Positions 11,318-21,500 of a stretch of DNA of 64,000 nucleotides are shown here, one piece after another (position 1 is the first letter of the stretch; each line of letters begins with the position of its first letter). The translations under genes were made by a program, and so were the position numbers. Source of the stretch: Carposina sasakii (lineage: Eukaryota > Arthropoda > Insecta > Lepidoptera > Carposinidae); assembly GCA_014607495.2 (NCBI GenBank), contig CP053163.1, forward strand, positions 7,048,716 to 7,112,715, written 5' to 3'. Below the pieces are notes generated by a model. That model worked only from the letters and a program-made list of their open reading frames with translations. It had not been told where the DNA came from and made no database searches.

Positions 11318-11401
11318 ATGCCACCTCTATCGAGTGACGATAACCATGCCACCTCCATCGAGTGACGATAACCATGCCACCTCTATCGAGTGACGATAAC
11401 C
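11318..11401. repeat. Three 28-bp tandem repeats in the element's 3' region
   Basis: Three consecutive 28-bp units starting atgccacctc and ending gtgacgataacc differ by a single c/t. They lie between the integrase tail and the 3' LTR. Partial units (tcgagcaatagcgactc) precede them. Tandem repeats near the 3' end occur in various LTR elements; the function is unknown. Confidence 0.85.
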
Positions 11402-11518
11402 AAAATGTTGCCTCAAACGAGCAATATATCAACTAGTAAAACTTAGCAAATGATACGATCCTTTAATCAAAACCCCTTTTTTACTCGAAGCATCATAAAA
11501 TCAGTTCTAGAACAGTGG

Positions 11519-12088
11519 TCAAAGATCGTCTACGTTACTAGTCTCTAAATCACTACTATTTAAATCACTAGCTTCTACAGGAATATCATTGTCAGGCATT
11601 TTTCTCAAACGATCGTGTGCGTACTTATACGTCCGCTTAGAGTTTAAGGCCTTTAAAGTATACCGATCATTTTCTAGCACTTCAATGACTTTAAAAGGTC
11701 CTTTATACTTAGGGTCTAGCTTTGTCTGATTGCGTTCTTCGTTCTTTAATAACACAAAATCACCAACACAAAAGGGAACGATCCGAACGTAATCAGATAC
11801 CTTTTTCATATTAGCTACAGCGATTGACCTAGCCTGTTCGATGTCAACGTTTTGTTCTAAATCATCGGCTAACATAACTCCTACAGGCCTAGTCACCTTA
11901 CCTATAAACAATTCCAACGGACTGGATTGGGTCACACGATTAAATGAACTATTTAGGGCTAGTTGCACGTCAGGAAGAGCTTCCTGCCAAGACCTATTAG
12001 AAGTTTCAGCCGCAGTGAGCATATTCTTAAGGGTGGACATCACTCGCTCCACTTGACCATTAGCCCTCGAGCTACCAGTAGCAATCAA
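11519..12088 (-). pseudogene. Integrase C-terminal remnant of the Ty3/gypsy element
   Basis: 189 codons that begin inside the integrase catalytic core (ATGSSRANGQVERVMSTLKN), continue through the GPFKVIEVL / RTYKYAHDRLRKMP C-terminal domain, and end in an acidic tail. The NGQVER motif marks the last part of the DDE core in Ty3-type integrases. The upstream two thirds of Pol are deleted, so this cannot be a working enzyme. The frame overlaps the end of the Gag-protease frame by 17 bases at the deletion joint, and the methionine at 12088 is an accident of that joint rather than a true start. Confidence 0.88.
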
Positions 12089-13304
12089 GTGTAATTTGAA
12101 AGGTACTACAAACAGCAGTTTGTCCTATACCCGTCAAGGTAACAACATTATTCACACGTCGTCCACGGAATTTGCATGCCACTGATTCTCTAATTAAAGA
12201 ACATTCAGCCCCAGAATCAAATGTAAAAAGAAACTGCTCACCAGAATGTCGCATCATTCCTGTAGGTGTGTTAACCACGCATACGTTAACTCGTTTCTCC
12301 GATGACCCGCTGGAACTGCTGGTACTGCTATCCGAAGTACCGCTTCTTCCACGGGGGCAGTTCTTCGCGTAGTGACCGACATTGCCGCAGCTAAAGCAGG
12401 TGACAGAGGTCGCCGTCGGGGTCTTCTTAGGAAGGTTATCGCCAGGCAAAGTCTTCGATCTAACATCTTGATTTGGTAGTGGCCCTTTTCTCAAACGGCA
12501 TTGAATTGCTTTATGACCCACTTTTCCACATACGTAGCATTTGTTATGCGATGTCTCACTACTTTGACGAGGTCTCTTCACGTCGTGGGTATGATCGTTA
12601 TGACTCGATGATTTGCGCTTCATAAACGATGTTGCCTTCAGTTCTTGCTGCATACGGTTTCTTGTTGTAATATCTTGAATAAAAGATAACTGTTGGATAC
12701 GATTATCAAACTGAGCGATGTGTGCTAAGATGGTTGACACAGCTATCTGCTCCACGCTAAGGTTATTCCATTTAGACATTACAGATGACATCAAAGAAGC
12801 CGCGTAAGAAGCCAAGCACTCGTTTTCCTTAGGTCTACCACTGTGTAGATTGATCAAAAATGCAGCAGCAGTTTCTGCACACTCGTACCTTGCAGTGAAT
12901 AGATCCTTGAAATTGGCCCATGTCATTCCGGGGAAGGAAATTTGTGACAACCACGCGGAGGCTTGGCCTTTGAGCGCACGGCTCAAAGCCATCATGAGCT
13001 CCGGTCCTTGTACGTCTGGATTGGTGATGCACATGTCGGATGTAGTTACCCAGGCACTGGCGTCCACGGTGTCCTTGTCCGGGTTGAATTCCGGTAACTG
13101 GATATCTCTCTTCGTAGACGGTACCTTCATAGCTTCAATCAGTGCAAGAAAATTGCGGTTTTGCTGCTCCATGATTAATTGCCATTTTGAATCGTCGTTA
13201 GTGGGCGTAACATGTGGATTTTCTTCATTGTTGAATCCCACTTCTGATGACGGAGGGTCGAGCGGTGTGGATGTAGACCCATCACTTTCCGGACGCCGAT
13301 CCAT
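12072..13304 (-). CDS. Gag and truncated protease of the Ty3/gypsy element
   Basis: 410 codons. The N-terminal capsid-like region contains PEFNPDKDTVDASAW, followed by two CCHC zinc knuckles (CYVCGKVGHKAIQC and CFSCGNVGHYAKNC) that bind genomic RNA. An aspartic protease start follows (FTFDSGAECSLI), whose DSG replaces the usual DTG. The protease is cut off shortly after its active site and the frame ends out of register at the internal deletion. The ATG at 13304 is inside the 5' LTR: the first 19 codons are LTR-encoded and the frame then reads through the primer-binding site. No alternative start after the LTR is needed. As transcribed it could still make Gag. Confidence 0.88.
   Translation of the reverse strand: MDRRPESDGSTSTPLDPPSSEVGFNNEENPHVTPTNDDSKWQLIMEQQNRNFLALIEAMKVPSTKRDIQLPEFNPDKDTVDASAWVTTSDMCITNPDVQGPELMMALSRALKGQASAWLSQISFPGMTWANFKDLFTARYECAETAAAFLINLHSGRPKENECLASYAASLMSSVMSKWNNLSVEQIAVSTILAHIAQFDNRIQQLSFIQDITTRNRMQQELKATSFMKRKSSSHNDHTHDVKRPRQSSETSHNKCYVCGKVGHKAIQCRLRKGPLPNQDVRSKTLPGDNLPKKTPTATSVTCFSCGNVGHYAKNCPRGRSGTSDSSTSSSSGSSEKRVNVCVVNTPTGMMRHSGEQFLFTFDSGAECSLIRESVACKFRGRRVNNVVTLTGIGQTAVCSTFQITLDCYW
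13233..13247 (-). promoter_or_regulatory. Primer-binding site matching tRNA-Leu, inside gag
   Basis: The 15 bases directly inside the 5' LTR read gaatcccacttctga on the + strand. This is identical to the 3' region of eukaryotic tRNA-Leu just before its terminal CACCA (from memory of tRNA-Leu sequences). The pairing therefore stops 5 nt short of the tRNA 3' end. These codons are part of the Gag frame. Confidence 0.6.
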
Positions 13305-13617
13305 GGTATTTTGAAGAAATAAATCTTGGTATTAATTGTTCACGTATAATGAAGGTAGTTTACAGTAAAATCAACACAAAATAATTACAAACAGCGATGA
13401 TGGAAATCGATTACTAATTCTAATTAGGAACGCGGTGAAGTCAGAGTGAGGTTAGGACAACCGTACCGTTCAACCGCCCCAAAAATAAGTGAAGTCTAGG
13501 TCCGCCATAACCAACTGTCATCCGCCATCTTTCCCGCGCAAAAATCAGTGTTCCCAGCCTCACTCTGAATACACCCAAGTCTATGAGACTTGACGTTCCG
13601 TTTCACTCTCCACGACA
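13248..13617 (-). repeat. 5' LTR of the Ty3/gypsy element
   Basis: 370 bp, TG...CA on the minus strand, followed outward by TGTA (13618-13621). It contains the Gag ATG at 13304-13302. It should carry promoter and polyadenylation signals, but I cannot point to a certain TATA box. Confidence 0.9.
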
Positions 13618-13621
13618 TGTA

Positions 13622-15570
13622 TATTTAGTATCTAGGCACTTCAGAAGGCCTTAATAAGAAGCCATCTCTGATGTTTAGTTTTTGCTTGATCCTTGTATAT
13701 TTTGTTATAGTTTCATTAATGTTAGTATGTTAGCTATTTCACTCGGTTAATCGCAGTACTCGTAGCAACGCCACTTACTCAATCATGAATTAATTCATCC
13801 TTGCTGCTGTTAACGAACACCAGCATTTCTGTTAAATCAGTTCAGTGCGTAAATATCGGAATATATTATTCAGCCAGTTTTAGAGAAACTAACTGGCACC
13901 AATTTATTTTTATTCTAACATTATTTTTTTTGTTCTGTTTTTTTTTTTATAAATGTAATATTTTTTCCTGCACACAATTCACTTGCATGAAATAAATATC
14001 TTGCCTTTAGTTATATAGGTTGTTCTTTTGTTATCAATGTTTCAGAATTCTAGCATTGCTCTAGTCATCATAAAGAAAACAGTAAGCATAGAAAACTCCA
14101 TGGAGGTATACCTAGGAATTGTCTGGTTTCGAAGATATCAATGTCCAGAGTTAACAGATTGCTTCTTTGTCTCGATTTTTTTTAAACATATCCTGTTAAA
14201 AGACCATACATTTGCGAGCATCCAAGTAAAAAAAAATACAAACAAAATAATTAATCGTTGCCCGGATTTTTTTTATATATAGAGTATACCACTTCTGTGA
14301 TATGTCTTTTTTATTTGTTCTTGTTAGCTGGAAGAGATCTCTTATAGAGATAAGCTCACCTTTGTGCAATATTTTATTTTAAATTGTGTTATTTTTTAAG
14401 TATGTGTGTATGTACAATAAAAAGTGACAACCAAAAACATCCATATACTTATTTTATTTGCGACATTGACAACTCGGCAACGCCAAATCTCGCAATACAG
14501 CTAGCAATACCCAACCCCTATGAAAGCCAATTTAATTAACTAATTTCGATTTGTATATAGCTAATTTTATGTTAATTAACCGCACGCTACCCATACGCCA
14601 TGACGAGTTAAAACCCATAATTTAGTTTAGGTAATTCCATTTGATGTTATCAAAGTGGAAATTCATGTTCAGCTTCGCTACGTAAATTTTCAAGATTGTT
14701 TGATTTGAAATATTGGCTAATTAGGGATGTATTATACTAGACCGGTAGACTGATTAGGTAACTTGCAGAAACAGAGCGATAGAACACACTAAAAATGTTT
14801 TCTGTCTCCTTGCTTTCTCTCTGCTACTGCGAATTAGATCATAGGCCTGCGGGCTGTGCCCGAAACGTGACGTGAGTGATCCGTCCGAGTTACGTATGTG
14901 GAAGTGGAAAGTACATACATATTGCATTAAGCACGCTTTAGGGACGTTTCTGACCAATTCATCGACTCGTAAGCATTGGTTTCCAAGGATAACGGTGCTG
15001 TACATATGCGTATATAATAACATGTACGTATTAGTGGCTGTACATGTAAAGCCACCGCTCTGTTTGGTACCTACAAAATGTTCCTTATAAACCTAAGCCA
15101 GCACCACTATCCTAGGAATCCAAAGGTTTCGTCATGATCATCTTCCTGCCCTGTTCCCAATTTGAAGTTGGCCTAATATGTACTATTCTTCTTTTCATCT
15201 CTGTTTTCCGTCATTTCGTTACTCCCAGTAGATGCATACAATATGAGCATCATCCCAATCTGCATGATTGTTTGAAAACAACTTTATTGCGCTAAAGCTA
15301 AGCCGTTCAATGCAAAATTAAGCATCGTAGCCTTCAACTCTATCACCCTTATCCAGATTAAGTCGAATTGAGCCTGCCTTCGTGAGATAGCGATCGGCAA
15401 GTGGAATGAAGGTATCGGTGTTAAGCTAAAGTCAAGTTAATTTTGTATACTCGTATCTATCTGCTGTTTTGAATAGCTTCCGAGGGCACCTAGCCGATTC
15501 TTTACTGTACATACTTGTTAAAATATGAAATACTAGCGTACACTCGCAAAATCAGCCGGGTATACTATAC
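13622..15570. other. AT-rich dpr intron without genes
   Basis: Only a worn MITE-A piece (about 14085-14180, 'ctccatggaggtatacctag' region) and a degraded LINE-like stretch (15130-15240, similar to 9580-9680) are visible. The short open frames here have no recognisable product. Confidence 0.5.
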
Positions 15571-15578
15571 ATTTTATA

Positions 15579-15650
15579 CACGGGGACACGGACATGACAT
15601 TAGTATCACGGACATGACATTAGTACTAATGTCATGTCCGTGTCCCCGTG
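15579..15650. repeat. Perfect 27-bp hairpin with 18-bp loop
   Basis: Arm 15579-15605 (cacggggacacgg...attagta) and arm 15624-15650 are exact inverted copies. The loop 15606-15623 repeats the inner part of the arm (cacggacatgacattag), so there is also a direct repeat. Probably a young palindrome or part of a small foldback element. Confidence 0.85.
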
Positions 15651-15997
15651 TCCTTACAAACCTACGAAAGCAAAAAAAAAAACAATTATGCAAATACGAG
15701 TACTACAATATATAATAACACAGGAATTTACGAGTATTTAGGTTCATCGAGCGATTTTACACTATAGTCAATTCACTTGCAAGTTGCAACCTACGATGCG
15801 ATTTGTCTTAGCTTCTAAATTCCAATGGAGTCAAGCTCAAGCTTTCTAGATAACGCTATCCGAGTCTGACGAACGACCTGTCTGCACCCGAAGCCTGGGC
15901 TTAGTATAAAGATGAATTAAGTACAGTGAATTAAGCAAATTAAGCGACTGAAAATCTTGACAGGTGTTCCCTTGTTAAAGAAATCGTAGAATCATAA

Positions 15998-16278
15998 TTG
16001 GTCGTGGGTTCCCACTCGCGTGAGGAATTTTTTCCATTTCTTTATTAATAATTGTTGGGTTTCGTTCTACGCGTAATTTAACATTTTATATTTCGGGTAG
16101 TTCTACCGCTTGCAATGCCTTTTACCCAACCGATATCCCTTCCTTTTCCCGCATGTGCACGGCACACTACAGCCTCTTCACTACAGGTTATAGCGGCTGG
16201 CACGGTTTGTAGTGGTCTTGGTTTCGATTCCCACTCAGGTGAGGAATTTTTTCCATTTCTTTATTAATAATTTTATAA
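15998..16278 (+). repeat. Two SINE-A copies in tandem orientation (15998-16053, 16186-16278)
   Basis: Both share the 3' part of the tRNA-like SINE seen whole at 43540-43650: a B-box area, then gaggaattttttccatttct and a ttattaataatt tail. The first copy has lost the loop of its B box (gtgggttcccac). The second keeps ggtttcgattcccac. Confidence 0.6.
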
Positions 16279-16762
16279 TCATAATGTTGTTTCAAATAGA
16301 CTATTAGTTAGTAAACCAATTTATATAGGATGTTTATGGAAGTGTTAAAAGATTCGTGGTCAGGCTGATTTTCTACGAAAGATGAGCTATGCTACTCTGA
16401 TACGTGTGATATCTAATAATGTAACACTTTTTATGTTTGGAAATTTTACTCTAGACTTTAAAATTACAATTTATTTGTAGAGCACTATCTTACAGTTTAA
16501 AAGATGTGAGAGAAGAAAATGAGTAATCTGCTTGATGAATGAGACATAATTAAAAAAAAAGAAATAATATGCAAATAGGTTGGTCTAGAACAGTGATCAT
16601 TGATTGATTTGATTCGTTGATATCAAGTGGATGCGTTTTACGTGGGAATGTAGCATCACTGGTGGGAAGCTTTATCCTCCACTAAGCTACCCTTTAAAAT
16701 TTACAATTTTAAGTGGCATATACTTAGTTACGTATTTGTTATTATCGGTCGTTTGTTTCCTA

Positions 16763-16996
16763 TCCTACTATATAATAATATTATAAACGCGAAAGTTTGT
16801 AAATATGGATGGATGTTTGTTACTCTTTCACGTAAAAACGGCTGGCGCGATTTTAATGATATTTCGTATGGAGTCATCTGACACCCTGGATTAACACATA
16901 GGCTACTTTTTATCCCGGGAAAATATTTTTATCTCGGATAATTTCGACATTTTGTTTTTTCTGCAGTCCACGCGGACGAAGTCGCGGGCGTCCACT
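16763..16996 (+). mobile_element. Helitron-like (Lep1-type) element
   Basis: Starts around 'ataatattataaacgcgaaa', with the 'ggctactttttatcccggga' block and the cacgcggacgaagtcgcggg hairpin, ending 'cgtccactat' where other copies read cactag. It is the best preserved small copy, close to 2226-2450. Confidence 0.6.
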
Positions 16997-17120
16997 ATGT
17001 CAAATAAACACAAAATGGGATAGCCAGAACTGCAGATTCATAACTTAATAATCTGATCTAATAATCAGACATAATTTAATAATCAATGATAGTTAAAATA
17101 ATAGAATATTAATTAATAAA

Positions 17121-17205
17121 TAAATTATAAAATTATTAATAAAGAAATGGAAAAAATTCCTCACCCGGGTGGGAATCGAACCCACGACCTCTGCATTCCG
17201 TGTCA
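17121..17205 (-). repeat. SINE-A copy with ATT-rich flank
   Basis: The complement reads gaggtcgtgggttcgattcc, then the gaggaattttttccatttct tail. It retains an exact B box (GGTTCGATTCC). It is followed by an (ATT)n-rich run to about 17265. Confidence 0.6.
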
Positions 17206-17574
17206 TATTATTATTATTACTTATTATTATTTTTTTATTATTTTTATTATTACATTTAGCTAAGATACTTCGGATTTCGCAGCGGTGCATCTACTAACTA
17301 CCTAAACCGTCCTGCTGTGCCAACAAAATAATTCCCAAACAGTAACTATTACGTTTAAAACTACAATTTTGTCTTGCTAAATGCGACTTATGCAAATGGT
17401 CTCATGTTTGAGATTGCCGTAAGCCACAAAGCCGATGGAGGAGACAGGCGGCTGCCGTCCGTCTAGCTCAGCGGATAAGTGTCCGTTCACACAGACCGGC
17501 AATCCTACCGTTTAACTCACTAGTCTGAGCCGTCATTCGAATGCATTTCTTGCTTGTTATTTTATTGTCTGTCT

Positions 17575-17745
17575 TGTCTTCAGCCTATCGCAATCCACTG
17601 CTGGACGTAGGCCTCCCCTAGGGCATGCCACAAGGCTACTGCCATAGGGGGGTTTTTGCCCATAGTCACCACGCTGGGCATACGGGTTGGTGACCGCAGT
17701 CTGATTTTTGGACTATGTTGTCAGAACAGGAGGCGCTGCTGCCCA
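17575..17745 (-). repeat. SINE-R, 5'-truncated copy
   Basis: Contains cctatcgcaatccactgctg, the 'tagtcaccacgctgggcat' block and the 'gaggcgctgctgcccac' block. It matches the full element at 44370-44627 but lacks the 5' third. Confidence 0.6.
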
Positions 17746-17937
17746 CTTTATTATCTTTCTTTAATTCGGCGAGAAAAGCTGGAAAGATTCAGACATGCAT
17801 TTTTTGTTAAAATAAAAATTAATTTGTAGTGAAGTGATGTTCTTTGTAGATAAATTATATTTTATTAATTTGTGATGTGATTGTAGTGCATGTGTGTTCA
17901 TGGCTTTACTCTATGTACATAAACTGATGTTAATATT

Positions 17938-18396
17938 TGTAACGCAGTCGGGTAAATGTAGAACGAACACTGGTTACAGGGGTAGGCTATCAGCACAATG
18001 TTCCAAACCTTACCTGGTGATGGATGCTGAGGGTTGGAGTTCGGCTGCTAGCGTACGCTTCACTTGTGGTTGGATGTGGTAGTCACTTCACTTGCACTTC
18101 ACAGGTTAAGTTTTCTTTATTAAAGTTTGATTTGTGCGCGGGTGGCGGACGTTTTGACACAAATTGTATAGGTCGGTACGATAAGATGGAAAAAGTTTTA
18201 CGTTTTCAACAGGACTAGTTCAACAAGAAAAAACGTAATGGCGGAATGCCGCCGAAATAAAAACTTTTAAATTTTGCGCCATGAAGCCTAGCGCCCTCTA
18301 TTGGCTCGGTTTAGAAACATGGCACGATAACGTGCTCTGATTGGCCCAGCCTGTGACACGGGTTCGTTCCGAACATTTTTGTGTTTTACCGATACA
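17938..18396 (-). repeat. 3' LTR of BEL/Pao element
   Basis: 459 bp. On the minus strand it begins TGTATCGG and ends TGCGTTACA. It carries 22 bp (within 18358-18381) that the 5' LTR lacks. The G-rich stretch ggtgggcgg just inside it (complement of about 18397-18412) is a plausible polypurine tract. Confidence 0.9.
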
Positions 18397-18573
18397 TACC
18401 GCCCACCAAAATACATATGGTATTTTCTAGACTAAATAAAAATCTGGCTCGAAGGACCAAAAAAAAATTTACAAGCTAAAGCCTATTGGATGCGCCAATA
18501 GGTAAGTACGTTAAAACAAAAATTAATACTAAGAAAGAAATAATAATATTACTTTTAACAAATAACAAATTAA

Positions 18574-21500
18574 CTAATCACTAGGTAAGGGACACAACTT
18601 TACTAATGGGCGTTTGAGTATGTTAGTCGCGGTCCGTACACTTGCCACTCTAACCACCCCGTCTGGACCCGGATGAAGCTCTACTACCCGACCTAATGAC
18701 CACTGCAATGGTGGACGAACATCGTCTTTGATCAAAACTAAGGCATCTAACTTCAGGTGACAATTGTTAGTCCACTTCATGCGTTGTGTTAAAGAATGTA
18801 AATATTCTTGCTTCCAACGTGTCCAAAATCGTTGCTGAAAGGATTGTATTAGCTGCCATCGATTCAGACGGTTTATCCGTGTCTCGGTGAAATCAGTTTC
18901 CGGCAAAGAAGTTAAGGGCTCCAATGTTAAAAAATGCCCTGGTGTTAAGACGGATAGATCGTTAGGATCAGAACTCAACGGGCATAACGGACGTGAATTC
19001 AATACCGCTTCGATTTGAGTAAACAAAGTGTAAAGTTCCTCAAATGTTAACGTTTGGTCACCTATGACACGATACAAATGAGTTTTTGCAGCCTTAATTT
19101 GGATTTCCCACACTCCACCGAAATGTGGGGCAGAAGGAGGGTTAAATTTGAATTCAACACGTTCAGAATCACAAGCGTCTTTCATCAATAATGATAATTG
19201 GTTATGTGCTCCTACGAAATTCGTACCGCAATCAGAGTGTATAACGTTGCATCGACCACGTCGTGAGATAAATCTACGCAAGGCAGCAATGAAACCCTCA
19301 GTGGATAAGGTTGAGACAACTTCTAGGTGCACAGCTTTGGTGCTAAGGCACACAAATAGACATAAATATGCTTTATCCAATTTTGCACCACGATGAGAAC
19401 CCAGTTTGATTTTGAATGGGCCACCAAAATCGACGCCTACAATTGAAAATGGTTTGGCCTGGTTAACGCGGAAAGACGGAAGATCGCTCATGAAAGGTTG
19501 CAACGGTTGAGGACGAAGACGATGACAACGAATACATTTGGAGAGATGATGTCTAATGACACGTTTTGCTGATAAAATCCAAAACTGTTGCAAAATCAAG
19601 TACTGCGTGGTATTAAGGCCCGGATGACAAAAACTACGATGGATACTATCGATTACAGATGAAGTGAGAGGACTGCTGGATGGTAACAAAGCCGGATGTT
19701 TATGTTCGAATTCTAAACCTGAGCGAGAAATTCGACCTCCCACTCTAAGAATACCCTCGGTGTCCAGAAAAGGATTGAGTTTGCGAAACGATTTCTGCAA
19801 GGGTTGTTCAGATTTCAACTGAGATATCTCTTTTGCAAAATGACTACTCTGAACGTGCGCTACGATGCGGGTTATTGCACGATGACGTTCTTCTTCACTA
19901 ATGAAATAACCTTCTGGCCTTTGTTTGGTGATAAATCGGAGGACATACGATACAATACGAGTTATTTTATCGAACGATGAGAATCTTTCAAGCAAGCGAT
20001 CTACGATATGTACATTATGTACCGCCACGAAATCCGTCACCAAAGTTGTCTTGTGGCGTTCCTCTAACACCACATTGTCCGTAGGGAAACTTGGTAGAGT
20101 GTCAGGCCAGAAATGCGACGGTTTAGACAACCACTCCGGTCCCGCCCACCATAACGAGTTATGGACTAAATCTTTTGGCATTTGACCACGAGAACATATA
20201 TCTGCGGGATTATCTGCCGATGGTACATGACGCCAATTTTCAGTTGACGCAATCTCATGAATGTGACTGACACGGTTGGCGACGAAAGTAGTCCATCTAG
20301 ACGAATGAGATTGCAACCACGAAAGAACAACGCTCGAATCGGTCCAAAGCGTCATGGACTCAATAGGGATACGTAATGTGTTTTTGGCAAACTGTATGAG
20401 ATCCGCTAGTAATACTGCCGCGCACAGTTCTAAACGAGGTATAGATAAACTTTTTAAAGGGGCCACACGAGCTTTAGCACAAACAAGAAATACGTGTGTG
20501 GAGCCATCACGTTCTACAATACGCAGGTATACGGCAGCTCCGTAAGCGATTTGAGAACTGTCCGCAAAACCGTGTAACTCATATGATTGGAAAGTGGTAT
20601 TTGTTATACGTCTAGGTATCTTAAGACTACGAAGGACAGACACTTGCTGCAGATATTCATTCCAGATAGATATAACTTCTTCTGGCGGTAATGCATCCCA
20701 AGCGGCGCCCAAGATCCAAAGTTTTTGAATTAAACATTTAATAGAAATGGTAAGTGGTGATAAAAATCCTAGTGGATCAAAGATTCGTGCTAACTCGCTG
20801 AGAATGGTACGTTTGGTACACGGTTGATTAGATGGTTGAACGTTAAAAACAAAACAATCGGACGATGGTTCCCATTTCAGACCAAGAACCTTGATCGAGG
20901 TATTTTCACTATCGTCAAACGATATTGCCTCTGTCAGACAATCACTTGGAGACAAATCCGATAAGAGTTCAGGTATGTTACTAGCCCATTTCCTCAATTC
21001 CAGATGTCCACGTTTAAAAAGTGCTATGACTTGTGATTTTGCCCTTTGTGCTTCTAGTAGTGATCTGTTACCAGTAACTACATCATCCACATAAATGTCG
21101 GTTGTAAGTACCTTTTTTGCCAACGGGAAGGCATCACCTTCATCGATCGCCAATTGCTGCATCATGCGACACGCTAGAAATGGGGCGGAAGAGACACCAT
21201 ACGTGACGGTATTCAACTCGTATTCTTGAAGAGGTTCCTGTGAGTTCGCTCTCCAGAGAATTCGCTGATACTCACGATGGGCAGGTATTACGTTAATTTG
21301 ACGATACATTTGTCTCACATCCGCCATGAATACGACTGCATGTTCTCGAAATCGCAACAGAATATCTACGATGTTAGATTGCAACTTCGGTCCTGTTAAG
21401 AGAGTATCATTTAAAGATTTAGAATTTCGATCTTTCGCGGATGCATCGAAAACCACACGCAATTTTGTGGTGGCACTGTCTGGACGAACAATACAATGAT

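Larger units (their letters stand above)
10572..13617 (-). mobile_element. Ty3/gypsy-type LTR retrotransposon, internally deleted
   Basis: Two 370-bp LTRs in direct orientation (10572-10941 and 13248-13617) bracket a minus-strand Gag-protease frame and an integrase tail. The 4-bp target duplication TGTA is at 10568-10571 and 13618-13621. Reverse transcriptase, RNase H and most of the integrase core are missing: the frame jumps from protease to the end of the integrase core near 12088. I see no difference between the LTRs, so the insertion is young, and it must have been moved by enzymes supplied from another element. It lies antisense in the 31-kb dpr intron. No envelope gene is present between the integrase tail and the 3' LTR. 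Confidence 0.9.

Noticed and set aside
10942..11518. Possible envelope gene in the 3' part of the Ty3/gypsy element
   Set aside because: Only short, unrelated frames and tandem repeats are present, and no signal peptide or membrane segment.
12172..13314. Plus-strand open frames over the Ty3/gypsy Gag region
   Set aside because: Shadows of the minus-strand Gag frame, which carries the zinc knuckles.
17205..17265. Regulatory AT-rich element
   Set aside because: A plain (ATT)n-type low-complexity run next to a SINE-A copy.
17894..18218. Open frames over the left BEL/Pao LTR, repeated at 24420-24780
   Set aside because: Identical because both lie in the LTR copies. No protein-like motif.
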